Shown: positions 1 to 6,394 of the stretch, in pieces
How positions within the stretch are numbered: the first letter of the stretch is position 1
How the letters are laid out: each line of letters begins with the position of its first letter
IMG/VR virus record: IMGVR_UViG_3300020055_000182
Span: 1 to 21,642 of that record
From: a virus
DNA: 21,642 bases
Direction: 5' to 3' (one strand)
Program-made: the position numbers and the translations under genes
The notes under the pieces: model-generated
The model's database searches: none
What the model saw: the letters and a program-made list of their open reading frames with translations, nothing else
Told to the model about the DNA's origin: nothing

Positions 1-1
1 C

Positions 2-1513
2 GTGGGAGGCGAAGTCAACCTACAAGGCAAACCCTTGGTCCGTTGCTACTACGAAAAGCATACGGATGCTCGCCACGCTAGAGCCGCACATGAGAAAACC
101 TACGAAGGTGATGTTCCTTTCCACTTTCGGTATTGCGTGGATGAGTTGGAAAGTCTTCACGAATACAACTTGCGAAAGTGGTATTGGGATATGGAGTGGC
201 AACAGGGTGGTGAATACGATGGGGCAATTACGGCTATCGTTGCTTTTGACAACTATTCGGAAACCTTTCACCAATTCACTTGGTGCCCAAACTTTGAGTT
301 CAGCGTTGATGTTCAAGAGAATCTCTCAATTGAAGACTACAAGTTGAACTTCTTCTACTTCACAAGTGAAAAGGACATGCTTGAGGCTTTCCTTGACCAC
401 ATGGTTGCAGAAGACCCCGACATGCTCATTGCTTGGTTTGGTTTGAAGTTTGACTTGCCTAAGTTGTTGGAGCGTTGTGCTATCCTTGGGATTGATGCTC
501 GTAGAATCTCTCCGATGGGTCAAGTGAAGGGCTTTGTCAAGTCTTCTAAGGCTGAAAGCGGCTATTACTTCGCCTATGTTGAGCAAGGCTATTCGCCAAT
601 TGAGCAACCCATCGGTGGAAGAATCACTTTGAACCTTGACTTGGCCTTTGAGCGACAATGGAACGACTCACAACGAGGAACACTCCCCTCGCTTTCTCTT
701 GAGTATGTTTCACAGACACTCTTTGGTGAAGGCAAGCACACTGAAACCAAGTTTGAGGACCCAAACGAGTTCTATCGCAGGGCTTGGCTTGAAGACGCAG
801 TAGCCTATTTGCAGTATGCCCTACAAGATGTGGAGTTGCTAAGAAAGATTGACGAAACCAACTTTACAAGTGAAGCCATCCTTTCGCTCCAGCGGTTGCT
901 AGTGGCTCCATTTGATGCTTGCTTCTACGCTTCACACATGGGTTCCATCTACTTCATGCGGAACGCTTCTTGGATTGCTCCTACGGGCAGAAAAGATGTG
1001 GAGCGTGAGGAATACGAAGGGGCGATGATTTACCACCCCGAATCGGAAGGAACCAATGGCTTGCACCTTGGAGTGGCCGCATTTGACTATGCTGGCCTCT
1101 ATCCGTCAATGATGATTGCTCGCAACATCAGTTGGGAAACCAAATCAGCAGAACCTACTGAGTTTGCAGTCAATATCCTTACACCTAGGGACTTCAGCGA
1201 TGTAACCAGTGAGAGGATGCTTTACTACAAGACGGATGAATTGGGCCTGCTTCCAAGAGCAGTTTTAGAACTCAAAGAGTTGCGAAACGACTACAAGCGA
1301 AAGATGCGAGAAGCACGGGAAAACAACACAGGAGAATACCAAAAGTGGTATAACAACCAAATGGCCGTTAAGCGACTTATGGCTTCCTTTTACGGCATCG
1401 TTGCCTTCCAAGGGTTTGGTTGGGCTGATGTTGACTTGGCCGCTAGCATTACCGCTAGTGCGAGAGAAGCAATTAGAACGGCGGCTTTTGTTGCGAGGGA
1501 GATTGATGGTTGA
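2..1513 (+). CDS. polB: Family B DNA polymerase, N-terminal part (exonuclease and palm/fingers; 5' end cut by window)
   Basis: This is the N-terminal part of a replicative DNA polymerase; the reading frame is open to the left edge, so roughly the first 90 residues are missing by comparison with archaeal PolB (inference). In window numbering the 3'-5' proofreading domain shows Exo I (D63-M-E65), Exo II (D151 in FDLPKL) and Exo III (Y272-x3-D276), so proofreading looks intact. Polymerase motif A is DYAGLYPS (D362) and motif B is KRLMASFYG (K457, Y464, G465). Motif B has Ala where archaeal PolBs usually have Asn (KxxxNSxYG). The protein stops at residue 503 (AFVAREIDG), just before where motif C should come; motif C begins the separate gene at 2161. 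The two products must assemble to give an active enzyme, as known for the split PolB of Methanothermobacter. Family assignment is very secure. Confidence 0.95.
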   Translation: MGGEVNLQGKPLVRCYYEKHTDARHARAAHEKTYEGDVPFHFRYCVDELESLHEYNLRKWYWDMEWQQGGEYDGAITAIVAFDNYSETFHQFTWCPNFEFSVDVQENLSIEDYKLNFFYFTSEKDMLEAFLDHMVAEDPDMLIAWFGLKFDLPKLLERCAILGIDARRISPMGQVKGFVKSSKAESGYYFAYVEQGYSPIEQPIGGRITLNLDLAFERQWNDSQRGTLPSLSLEYVSQTLFGEGKHTETKFEDPNEFYRRAWLEDAVAYLQYALQDVELLRKIDETNFTSEAILSLQRLLVAPFDACFYASHMGSIYFMRNASWIAPTGRKDVEREEYEGAMIYHPESEGTNGLHLGVAAFDYAGLYPSMMIARNISWETKSAEPTEFAVNILTPRDFSDVTSERMLYYKTDELGLLPRAVLELKELRNDYKRKMREARENNTGEYQKWYNNQMAVKRLMASFYGIVAFQGFGWADVDLAASITASAREAIRTAAFVAREIDG

Positions 1514-1610
1514 ACATTGCAGAACTTGTCAAACAAGGCGTGGGCCTCTTCATCCGAACTATCGGATTTGCCACTTGTGTTTCATCAACATGCGGAGGCG
1601 AATGAAATGA
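1506..1610 (+). CDS. 34-aa Cys4 zinc-binding microprotein
   Basis: A very short frame (34 codons plus TGA) starts at an ATG overlapping the end of the polB N-terminal gene. It has a purine-rich ribosome-binding sequence (GAGGGAG, 1495-1501) just upstream. The product has two CxxC knuckles (C5/C8 and C22/C25) and a basic tail (NMRRRMK), the minimal pattern of a structural zinc knuckle. Its stop overlaps the next ATG by 4 nt (ATGA), as at other junctions of this operon, which supports it being real. Function is unknown; nucleic-acid or protein binding is a guess from the Cys4/basic composition. It is one of four small genes lying between the two halves of PolB. Confidence 0.6.
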   Translation: MVEHCRTCQTRRGPLHPNYRICHLCFINMRRRMK

Positions 1611-1756
1611 AGAACTACATATGCCCCGATTGCTACGAAAAGCAGTTCAAGGTCTATTTTGCGACTGAGAACAAAGTCGGGCTAAACAAGTTAAGGCTCG
1701 TTTGTGACAACAAGAAGTGCAATTTCAAATCAAAGACGATTGATGTAATGAGGTGA
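1607..1756 (+). CDS. 49-aa zinc-ribbon protein
   Basis: The start chosen is the ATG at 1607, which overlaps the stop of the upstream microgene in an ATGA arrangement; the frame is open further upstream, but that part would overlap the other Cys4 gene. The product has CPDC near the N-terminus and CDNKKC near the C-terminus (C-x2-C...C-x4-C), separated by about 26 residues rich in beta-forming residues. This is a typical stand-alone zinc ribbon. Function is unknown. Its place in the replication operon suggests a nucleic-acid-associated role (inference). It could be an accessory subunit of the split polymerase, but nothing in the sequence proves that. Confidence 0.6.
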   Translation: MKNYICPDCYEKQFKVYFATENKVGLNKLRLVCDNKKCNFKSKTIDVMR

Positions 1757-1761
1757 ATGTG

Positions 1762-1917
1762 ATGTTTAACTTAGACGAATTAATTGAAGTGCAAAAGGAA
1801 ACACAAGGCACACTCTCTGAGTTGCTAGAGAATGTAAAAAGAAGCAACAAAATCCTGATGATGGTAAATGTGGTGAACATTGCTACCATTATCACTCTAC
1901 TAGTGGTGATACTATGA
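1762..1917 (+). CDS. 51-aa tail-anchored membrane microprotein
   Basis: The 51-codon frame begins at an ATG preceded by AGGTGA and overlaps the next gene by 4 nt (ATGA, 1914-1917). Residues 1-30 form a charged amphipathic helix. Residues 31-51 (from KILMMVN to the C-terminus LLVVIL) form one hydrophobic segment ending at the last residue. This is a C-terminally anchored topology with the charged helix probably in the cytoplasm. The helix contains QGTLSELLENVK, resembling QATLANLIEGMK in the adjacent downstream protein, so the two may pair as coiled coils (inference). No known family is recognised. A membrane protein inside a replication operon is unexpected. Confidence 0.6.
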   Translation: MFNLDELIEVQKETQGTLSELLENVKRSNKILMMVNVVNIATIITLLVVIL

Positions 1918-2159
1918 CAGATGAAAATATGAAAGAAGTAACGGAAACTATTGGGTTGATGCAAGCAACGCTTGCTAATCTAATTGAAGGAATGAAGAAT
2001 ATGGAACGAAGGCTAGAAGGTATAGGTCAAGACTTAGATAACCTTTACGCCGAAGACAAGGACATTGGCCTTGTTCGTGGTGCAGTGAGGGAACTCCAAG
2101 ATGAAGTTGCTAAGATGGCCAACCAGCCAGTTGGAATGATGTTTGTGAGAAGGGTTTGA
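1914..2159 (+). CDS. 81-aa coiled-coil protein
   Basis: A small, soluble, strongly helical protein with heptad-like spacing of Leu/Ile/Met over residues 5-75; it contains GLMQATLANLIEGMKNMERR and LVRGAVRELQDEVAKM. There are no cysteines and no membrane segment. The start ATG overlaps the upstream stop (ATGA), and the stop lies 1 nt before the ATG of the PolB C-terminal gene. The first half resembles the cytoplasmic helix of the 51-aa membrane protein just upstream (Q-x-T-L-x2-L-x-E-x2-K), suggesting the two arose by duplication or pair with each other. Function is unknown. Confidence 0.7.
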   Translation: MTDENMKEVTETIGLMQATLANLIEGMKNMERRLEGIGQDLDNLYAEDKDIGLVRGAVRELQDEVAKMANQPVGMMFVRRV

Positions 2160-2160
2160 C

Positions 2161-3069
2161 ATGAAGGTAGTTTACGGACATACTGATTCAATCTATGTTC
2201 AAATTGACGACATTGAAAAGGCCAAAGAAATAGCAGAAGTGATTCAAAATGAAGTTAGAAAGAAGTTCCCGAATGTTCTCGGACTTGAACAACATCCCGT
2301 TGTCTTGGAGTTTGAAAAGTATTATTCGGCGTTGGGCGTCGGCATTACGAAGAACCGAAACGCAGGAATGATTACTTGGGAAGACGGCGTGTATTTGGAT
2401 AGGCCGAAGTTTACCTTGACCGGGTTTACTGCAAAGCGGGTAAGTGAAACAAAACTCGCCAAACAAGTTCAAACTGATGCGCTCAAAATGTGGGTTTCTC
2501 AAAAGACCCAGCGTGAAATCAACAAGCACCTCTACGATACCTATCGTGATGTGTTGCGGGGCAACATCCCCCTTGATGCTATCATCAAGAGAAGCCGTCT
2601 GCGTGAAAATAGATTCACTCTGCAATGTCGCTTCAAACACAAGCACCATCTCAAGGATTTGATTGGTGACAAGAACATTTGTGGCCACCGAAAAAACAAG
2701 AACTCCCTGCCTTGTCAAGAGCCTGTGACTGCCTTTCAAACTGTTGAAGGTAAGCGACCTAGCATTGCCGCAGGAATTGCCGGTATTGTGCATTGTTGGG
2801 CCAACAAGGGTATGGAGTTTGATGACTCCTACCTTCACTTGAAAGTAAAGACAGACGAATACTACACCCACCCCTTAACCAAGGAAGTGAGAAATGTGGA
2901 ATATGTAGCAGGAACAACTTATGCAGACTTTGACGAATATACTCCCGATTGGGAGCATTATGCAGAGCAGGTCGTCAAGAAAGCAGAGCCTATTTACCGA
3001 GCAATGGGCTGGAACATTTCGGGCATTAGAAACGGCTCGGTTCAAATGAGTTTAACGGAGTGGTTTTGA
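2161..3069 (+). CDS. polB: Family B DNA polymerase, C-terminal part (motif C, thumb, PIP motif)
   Basis: The protein opens directly with polymerase motif C as KVVYGHTDSIYV. Family B normally has YGDTDS, so the first Asp is His here (H7), while the second Asp (D9), the essential metal ligand, is kept. The following palm/thumb region includes LTGFTAKRVSETKLAK (87-102), matching the conserved segment after motif C. Thumb-like sequence continues through residues 200-290. Residues about 150-190 hold a Cys/His-rich segment (C156, H160, H162, H163, C174, H176, C185) that looks like an inserted zinc-binding element. The last eight residues, QMSLTEWF, fit the PCNA-interacting (PIP) consensus QxxLxxWF. 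Together with the gene at 2-1513 this makes one complete polymerase. Confidence 0.93.
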   Translation: MKVVYGHTDSIYVQIDDIEKAKEIAEVIQNEVRKKFPNVLGLEQHPVVLEFEKYYSALGVGITKNRNAGMITWEDGVYLDRPKFTLTGFTAKRVSETKLAKQVQTDALKMWVSQKTQREINKHLYDTYRDVLRGNIPLDAIIKRSRLRENRFTLQCRFKHKHHLKDLIGDKNICGHRKNKNSLPCQEPVTAFQTVEGKRPSIAAGIAGIVHCWANKGMEFDDSYLHLKVKTDEYYTHPLTKEVRNVEYVAGTTYADFDEYTPDWEHYAEQVVKKAEPIYRAMGWNISGIRNGSVQMSLTEWF

Positions 3070-3288
3070 ATGGTGTCATACTTTTGTTCTATCTGCGACA
3101 AGAAAATCAATGTTCGTCCACATTCTTACAATAAAAGCGACTATGTTCCGGTATGCTGGCTTTGCCGGACAACGACTCCCCCCGACATGTTTCGGTGTAA
3201 AGGGACAACTGCAAGCGGAACCCGTTGTAAAAAATGGGTGATGCTAAACCAGCAAACATGCAAAAACCACGGAGGTTTGAAACAATGA
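3070..3288 (+). CDS. 72-aa double zinc-finger protein
   Basis: The ATG follows the PolB stop directly with no gap. The product has two probable zinc sites: CSIC (residues 6-9) with CWLC near residue 30, then a second unit with RCKG, GTRCKK and CKNHGG. The second unit (C...GxxCK...C-x2-H) is a widespread short Cys3His motif in phage and microbial proteins (established pattern, function generally unknown). No catalytic motif is seen. The ribosome-binding sequence of the next gene (GGAGG, 3271-3275) lies inside its last codons. The position between the polymerase and a nuclease suggests DNA or RNA binding (inference). Confidence 0.75.
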   Translation: MVSYFCSICDKKINVRPHSYNKSDYVPVCWLCRTTTPPDMFRCKGTTASGTRCKKWVMLNQQTCKNHGGLKQ

Positions 3289-4190
3289 ATACAGATGAAA
3301 AATACGAAGCAAGAATAGCATCAATGCGAGAATACACCTACCAATGGGACCCTTCTTCTTATGAAGACCCTAGCAAACCAGTCTTGAAGATTACCAAGTC
3401 TTCTCTTGGTTCGCACGATTGGTGTCCGAAGAAGTATGACTTCTCATACATTCAGCGTCTTCCACAAGACCAATCCGAAGCCATGCGAAAAGGAACGGTT
3501 CTCCACAACCACCGTGAGAACTTCTTCAATGATTTTGATTTGAAGAAAGCGGAGAACATGTCGGCTGATGAGGTCATTGAATACTGCACTGGGCTTTTCC
3601 CCCTTGACGAATACTTTGACATTTCAATGAATGTGGCGGCTTTTGAAGCCCAGCGATACATTGAGGCAAGAAGTGAAGAGAAGGAACACGAATTTCTTCC
3701 CATTGTCAACGAAGGTAAGTTTGATGCGGAAATCACAATCCCTCACGACATTAGCAAAAAATATCCCTTGTCCCGTGACTATGTGATTCACATTCAAGGT
3801 ATCATTGACCGTATCTTCATTGAGAACGGTAACTTGATTCCCTTTGAGTTCAAGACGGGTCCTTGGAAGGACTACAAATCCAGCACCATGCGTAAGGAAA
3901 TGGCCTTTTACCAAATGCTCATTGAGTATGCTTCCGATGAAGTGTTGGAAAAGAACGGTCTAACGAGGGACATGAAGGTGACACATTGGGGATGGTATTA
4001 CCCAGTTTCCAATTACATCTATGTTGAGAAAATCAAAAAGCGAACCATGACTTCTGTAAAGGACAACATCGCAAAGTTGATTCAAGCCTATGAGCAAGAG
4101 AACTTCCCAACCAAGTTTTACTACAAGACTTGCGCTCATTGTTCCTTCTTTGGCATCTGCGATGGGGCGCAGGACGATACTTGGGTGTGA
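3285..4190 (+). CDS. Cas4/RecB-like PD-(D/E)XK exonuclease with probable Fe-S cluster
   Basis: This 301-aa nuclease starts at an ATG with a GGAGG site 9 nt upstream, overlapping the previous stop. It has the RecB/Cas4 nuclease layout: C47 in DWCPKKY; GTVLH (H74); GIIDRI (D175); PFEFKTG (E188, K190, the ExK motif); the Q-Y motif QMLIEYA (Q210); and a C-terminal cysteine cluster C283-x2-C286-x5-C292. One N-terminal and three C-terminal cysteines are the classic 4Fe-4S arrangement of Cas4 and AddB-type nucleases. In archaeal viruses such enzymes resect or process DNA ends during replication and recombination (family knowledge). No cas1, cas2 or CRISPR array is nearby, so a CRISPR role is unlikely. 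Confidence 0.9.
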   Translation: MNTDEKYEARIASMREYTYQWDPSSYEDPSKPVLKITKSSLGSHDWCPKKYDFSYIQRLPQDQSEAMRKGTVLHNHRENFFNDFDLKKAENMSADEVIEYCTGLFPLDEYFDISMNVAAFEAQRYIEARSEEKEHEFLPIVNEGKFDAEITIPHDISKKYPLSRDYVIHIQGIIDRIFIENGNLIPFEFKTGPWKDYKSSTMRKEMAFYQMLIEYASDEVLEKNGLTRDMKVTHWGWYYPVSNYIYVEKIKKRTMTSVKDNIAKLIQAYEQENFPTKFYYKTCAHCSFFGICDGAQDDTWV

Positions 4191-4195
4191 GGCAA

Positions 4196-4381
4196 ATGCT
4201 AGTGGATGGGCTAGTAGCATTTGTTTTACTCTCTGTGTTTATCATTCGCCTCAACTTTGTTCAGCAAAGACAAATGAAACGGCTAGAAGGCCTCATCAAG
4301 TATCAAGAGAAAACAATCAACTTGATGAAGAAAAGAGAAGCAGAGAACTATTTGCGATTGAAGAAACTGGAGAACAGATAA
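4196..4381 (+). CDS. 61-aa N-terminally anchored membrane protein
   Basis: The product starts with a hydrophobic segment (LVDGLVAFVLLSVFIIRL, residues 2-19) followed by a long, highly charged helix of about 40 residues ending LRLKKLENR. This is a single-pass anchor with a probable cytoplasmic coiled-coil tail. The ATG at 4196 is used here; a GTG at 4187 that overlaps the upstream stop as GTGA is an equally plausible start and would add three residues. No family is recognised. It is the second of three single-TM microproteins in the replication operon. Confidence 0.6.
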   Translation: MLVDGLVAFVLLSVFIIRLNFVQQRQMKRLEGLIKYQEKTINLMKKREAENYLRLKKLENR

Positions 4382-4382
4382 T

Positions 4383-4754
4383 ATGGATGAAATAATCAAA
4401 ACAAAAGTATTGAGCAAGAATTGGACATTTGCTGAGATTTCAAATCTCAAAACGACCATTGGCTCTCTTTCTAAAGAAGTCTATTCTGAGATGAATGTGA
4501 TTGAGAGGTTCCAATTGGCTAGAGAAACGAAAATCAATGACGCTTATGTTGGAATGGCTTTGGAAGATGTGTTCCGAGAAATAGTTATGACCCACATTCA
4601 AGGGGAAGTAGCAGGAACGATTAGGAATATGCTTGAAGGAGCAACAGTGAATTTTGGGGGTAATAGAAATGAAGTTTCCGAGAGAAGTGTGGGCGGGGAG
4701 TCACATCAAGAACGCACCACAGATGAAGAGGAAGATAGTGCAGACAAAGAGTGA
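4383..4754 (+). CDS. Hypothetical 123-aa protein with acidic C-terminus
   Basis: Residues 1-85 read as a helical soluble domain (for example EISNLKTTIGSLSKE and EDVFREIVMTHIQGE). The last 30 residues are low-complexity and polar to acidic (TTDEEEDSADKE). The ATG is one base after the upstream stop. Its last 86 nt overlap the start of the primase gene in another frame; this is the longest overlap in the operon. The acidic tail may therefore be shaped by the primase coding constraint, or the primase may start later. No motif or family is recognised. Confidence 0.65.
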   Translation: MDEIIKTKVLSKNWTFAEISNLKTTIGSLSKEVYSEMNVIERFQLARETKINDAYVGMALEDVFREIVMTHIQGEVAGTIRNMLEGATVNFGGNRNEVSERSVGGESHQERTTDEEEDSADKE

Positions 4755-5697
4755 ATACATTGAGTTTGTGCAAGCACAAAACAACAAAACCAATGTTTAC
4801 ACGACTGTTTACGACTTTGAGCAGTTTAGCGATAGTGCGAAGATTGAGCATTCTGTTATCATCAACAGAGTATTCCTTGACTTTGATGCTCACGGCGAAG
4901 AAGGCGTAGAAGATGCCTACCGTGATGTTTGCACTATTATGGAACATGTCAAAGAGAACGATTGGGAACACTCACTCTTCTTTTCGGGTAGGGGATTCCA
5001 CCTTTTCATTGAAGGTGAGCGAACCCACTCAATCCGAAACATACAGGTCTTCTTCCGGCAGATGAAAGCCCTGCTTGGTGAGAACTCAACGCTTGACGAC
5101 AGAGTTGGGCAGATTAGCAGGCTTCGCAGAGTGCCGAATACCGTGAACCTTTCATCAAGCGACGAAAACGGAAACCCCTACTATTGCATCCCTCTCTTCT
5201 ATGAGGATTTGCAGGGCGGTTTGGCCAGTTTACACAGTTTGGCTAAATACCCCCGCACTATCCCATATCGCAAGGAGGGTTCAGTCAAAGTGGTATTCCC
5301 CGATGCGCCCCCTCTAGAGGCCATAGAAGGCGAGGTAGAGGTTCCCGACTATGATGGGACCTTACCCATCCTTCCGTGCCTACACAACGCCACCATGAGC
5401 GAAAATCCGGCACACATTTCTAGGGCCTACCTTGTGTCTTGGTATCGTGACCTGCTAAGTGGAAACCGTGACTTGACGAATCAAGAAGACAAGAAGCGAG
5501 TTTTGGATTTGGTCGTAGAAGAACTAAAGGTATCTTTTGGCGAGAGAGAAGATGTGTGGTTGGATTGGGACGAAAGGACTACCCGGCAACATGCTAGGTT
5601 TACAGTCTATGGAAACTACAACACTCCTTCGTGTGCTAAGTTGATTTCCGATGGCTATTGTGTCGGCAAGTGCTGGCGATACCCAAGGAGTGATTGA
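4669..5697 (+). CDS. Archaeo-eukaryotic primase: PriS-like catalytic domain fused to PriL-like Cys domain
   Basis: This 342-aa protein carries the three catalytic motifs of the archaeo-eukaryotic primase superfamily: motif I FLDFDAH (D71, D73), motif II FSGRGFHLF (G107, H111) and motif III RRVPNTVN (R154, N157). It would make the primers for viral replication. The C-terminal third (about 230-342) has PCLHNA (C237), then C322, C331 and C335 in the context PSCAKLISDGYCVGKCW. This matches the cysteine layout of the PriL C-terminal Fe-S domain, so catalytic and regulatory primase parts seem fused in one chain. The ATG at 4669 has a G-rich site (4656-4660) 8 nt upstream; an in-frame TTG at 4654 and an ATG at 4723 are alternatives. 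It overlaps the upstream gene by 86 nt. Confidence 0.9.
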   Translation: MKFPREVWAGSHIKNAPQMKRKIVQTKSEYIEFVQAQNNKTNVYTTVYDFEQFSDSAKIEHSVIINRVFLDFDAHGEEGVEDAYRDVCTIMEHVKENDWEHSLFFSGRGFHLFIEGERTHSIRNIQVFFRQMKALLGENSTLDDRVGQISRLRRVPNTVNLSSSDENGNPYYCIPLFYEDLQGGLASLHSLAKYPRTIPYRKEGSVKVVFPDAPPLEAIEGEVEVPDYDGTLPILPCLHNATMSENPAHISRAYLVSWYRDLLSGNRDLTNQEDKKRVLDLVVEELKVSFGEREDVWLDWDERTTRQHARFTVYGNYNTPSCAKLISDGYCVGKCWRYPRSD

Positions 5698-5698
5698 C

Positions 5699-6394
5699 AT
5701 GTTGGTGATTGACAGTAGAGAAACAGAGAAATCTAAACTGTATTCCCTAGTGGAACAACAGGCAAAAGCACTTCACATCAAAACCGACAAGCGATGGCTG
5801 GAGATTGGTGATTATGTGTTTGATGATGTTTGCTTTGAAGCAAAGTCCTCCATTGATTTCCTTGGCTCAGTTATGACAAAGCGATTGTGGACTCAACTGG
5901 ATAACATGGACCGGCACTACAAACATTGCATTGTAATCGTTTACGGTTCTATTGATGAAGCAATCATGGCGGTCATTGAGAACTCTCCCAGCAAGATGCC
6001 AGTTAAGTCAAGAGCAATCATGTTGAGAAACAAGTTCCTTGGTGCAATTGGGAGGATTACTCTTGATACTGACGCAAAGCCGTTTTGGGTTTCCAACGAA
6101 GAAGAAGCGGCTCAAATCATTACCTCAATTGCTAAAATCAAACCAATGACAAGAGAAACAATTAGACCGGAAGTGTTCAAGCGAGTGACTACAGACGACT
6201 TGCGATTGGACTTACTTACCGGCATCAAAGGTGTGTCTTACAAAAAAGCAAAAGCCTTGATTAAACAGTTTGGTTCCATTATGGAAATAGGTGAATGTTC
6301 TGCATTTGAAATGCAGGCCGTGGACGGGATTGGCGAAACCCTAGCCAAAAGAATCCTTTCCACACTCAACTCGGAAGAGAAGGTGAAAATATGA
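5699..6394 (+). CDS. XPF/Hef-like ERCC4 nuclease with helix-hairpin-helix motifs
   Basis: This 231-aa protein starts at an ATG preceded by AAGGAG (5685-5690) at 8-nt spacing. Residues 1-130 are an ERCC4 nuclease domain: IDSRE (D5, E8), GDY (G37, D38), FEAKSSIDF (E47, K49, D53) and RLWTQ (R62). The XPF signature ERKxxxD is changed to EAKxxxD here, keeping the metal-binding acidic residue and Lys but losing the Arg. Residues about 168-225 carry tandem helix-hairpin-helix motifs (LLTGIKGVSYKKAKAL and AVDGIGETLAKRIL), the DNA-binding part of XPF/Mus81/Hef. Such enzymes cut branched or forked DNA. There is no helicase domain, so it resembles the short archaeal XPF form. It overlaps the next gene by 4 nt. 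Confidence 0.92.
   Translation: MLVIDSRETEKSKLYSLVEQQAKALHIKTDKRWLEIGDYVFDDVCFEAKSSIDFLGSVMTKRLWTQLDNMDRHYKHCIVIVYGSIDEAIMAVIENSPSKMPVKSRAIMLRNKFLGAIGRITLDTDAKPFWVSNEEEAAQIITSIAKIKPMTRETIRPEVFKRVTTDDLRLDLLTGIKGVSYKKAKALIKQFGSIMEIGECSAFEMQAVDGIGETLAKRILSTLNSEEKVKI

Noticed and set aside
1500-2175. Split intein or homing endonuclease explaining the polB split
   Set aside because: The N-terminal gene ends without any intein N-terminal block (no Cys/Ser splice start) and the C-terminal gene starts directly at motif C without an intein His-Asn end. The gap holds only small Cys4, TM and coiled-coil frames and no LAGLIDADG or HNH motif.
1500-2175. Sequencing frameshift as the cause of the split polymerase
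   Set aside because: The halves are separated by about 650 nt filled with four tightly overlapping small frames; a frameshift would leave the coding sequence contiguous.
2188-2871. 227-aa open frame on the minus strand
   Set aside because: It is antisense to the PolB C-terminal gene, which has clear conserved motifs; the antisense translation shows no recognisable domain.
3285-4190. Cas4-like gene as evidence of a CRISPR system
   Set aside because: No repeat-spacer array and no cas1 or cas2 gene is present; viral Cas4-like nucleases commonly stand alone in replication operons.
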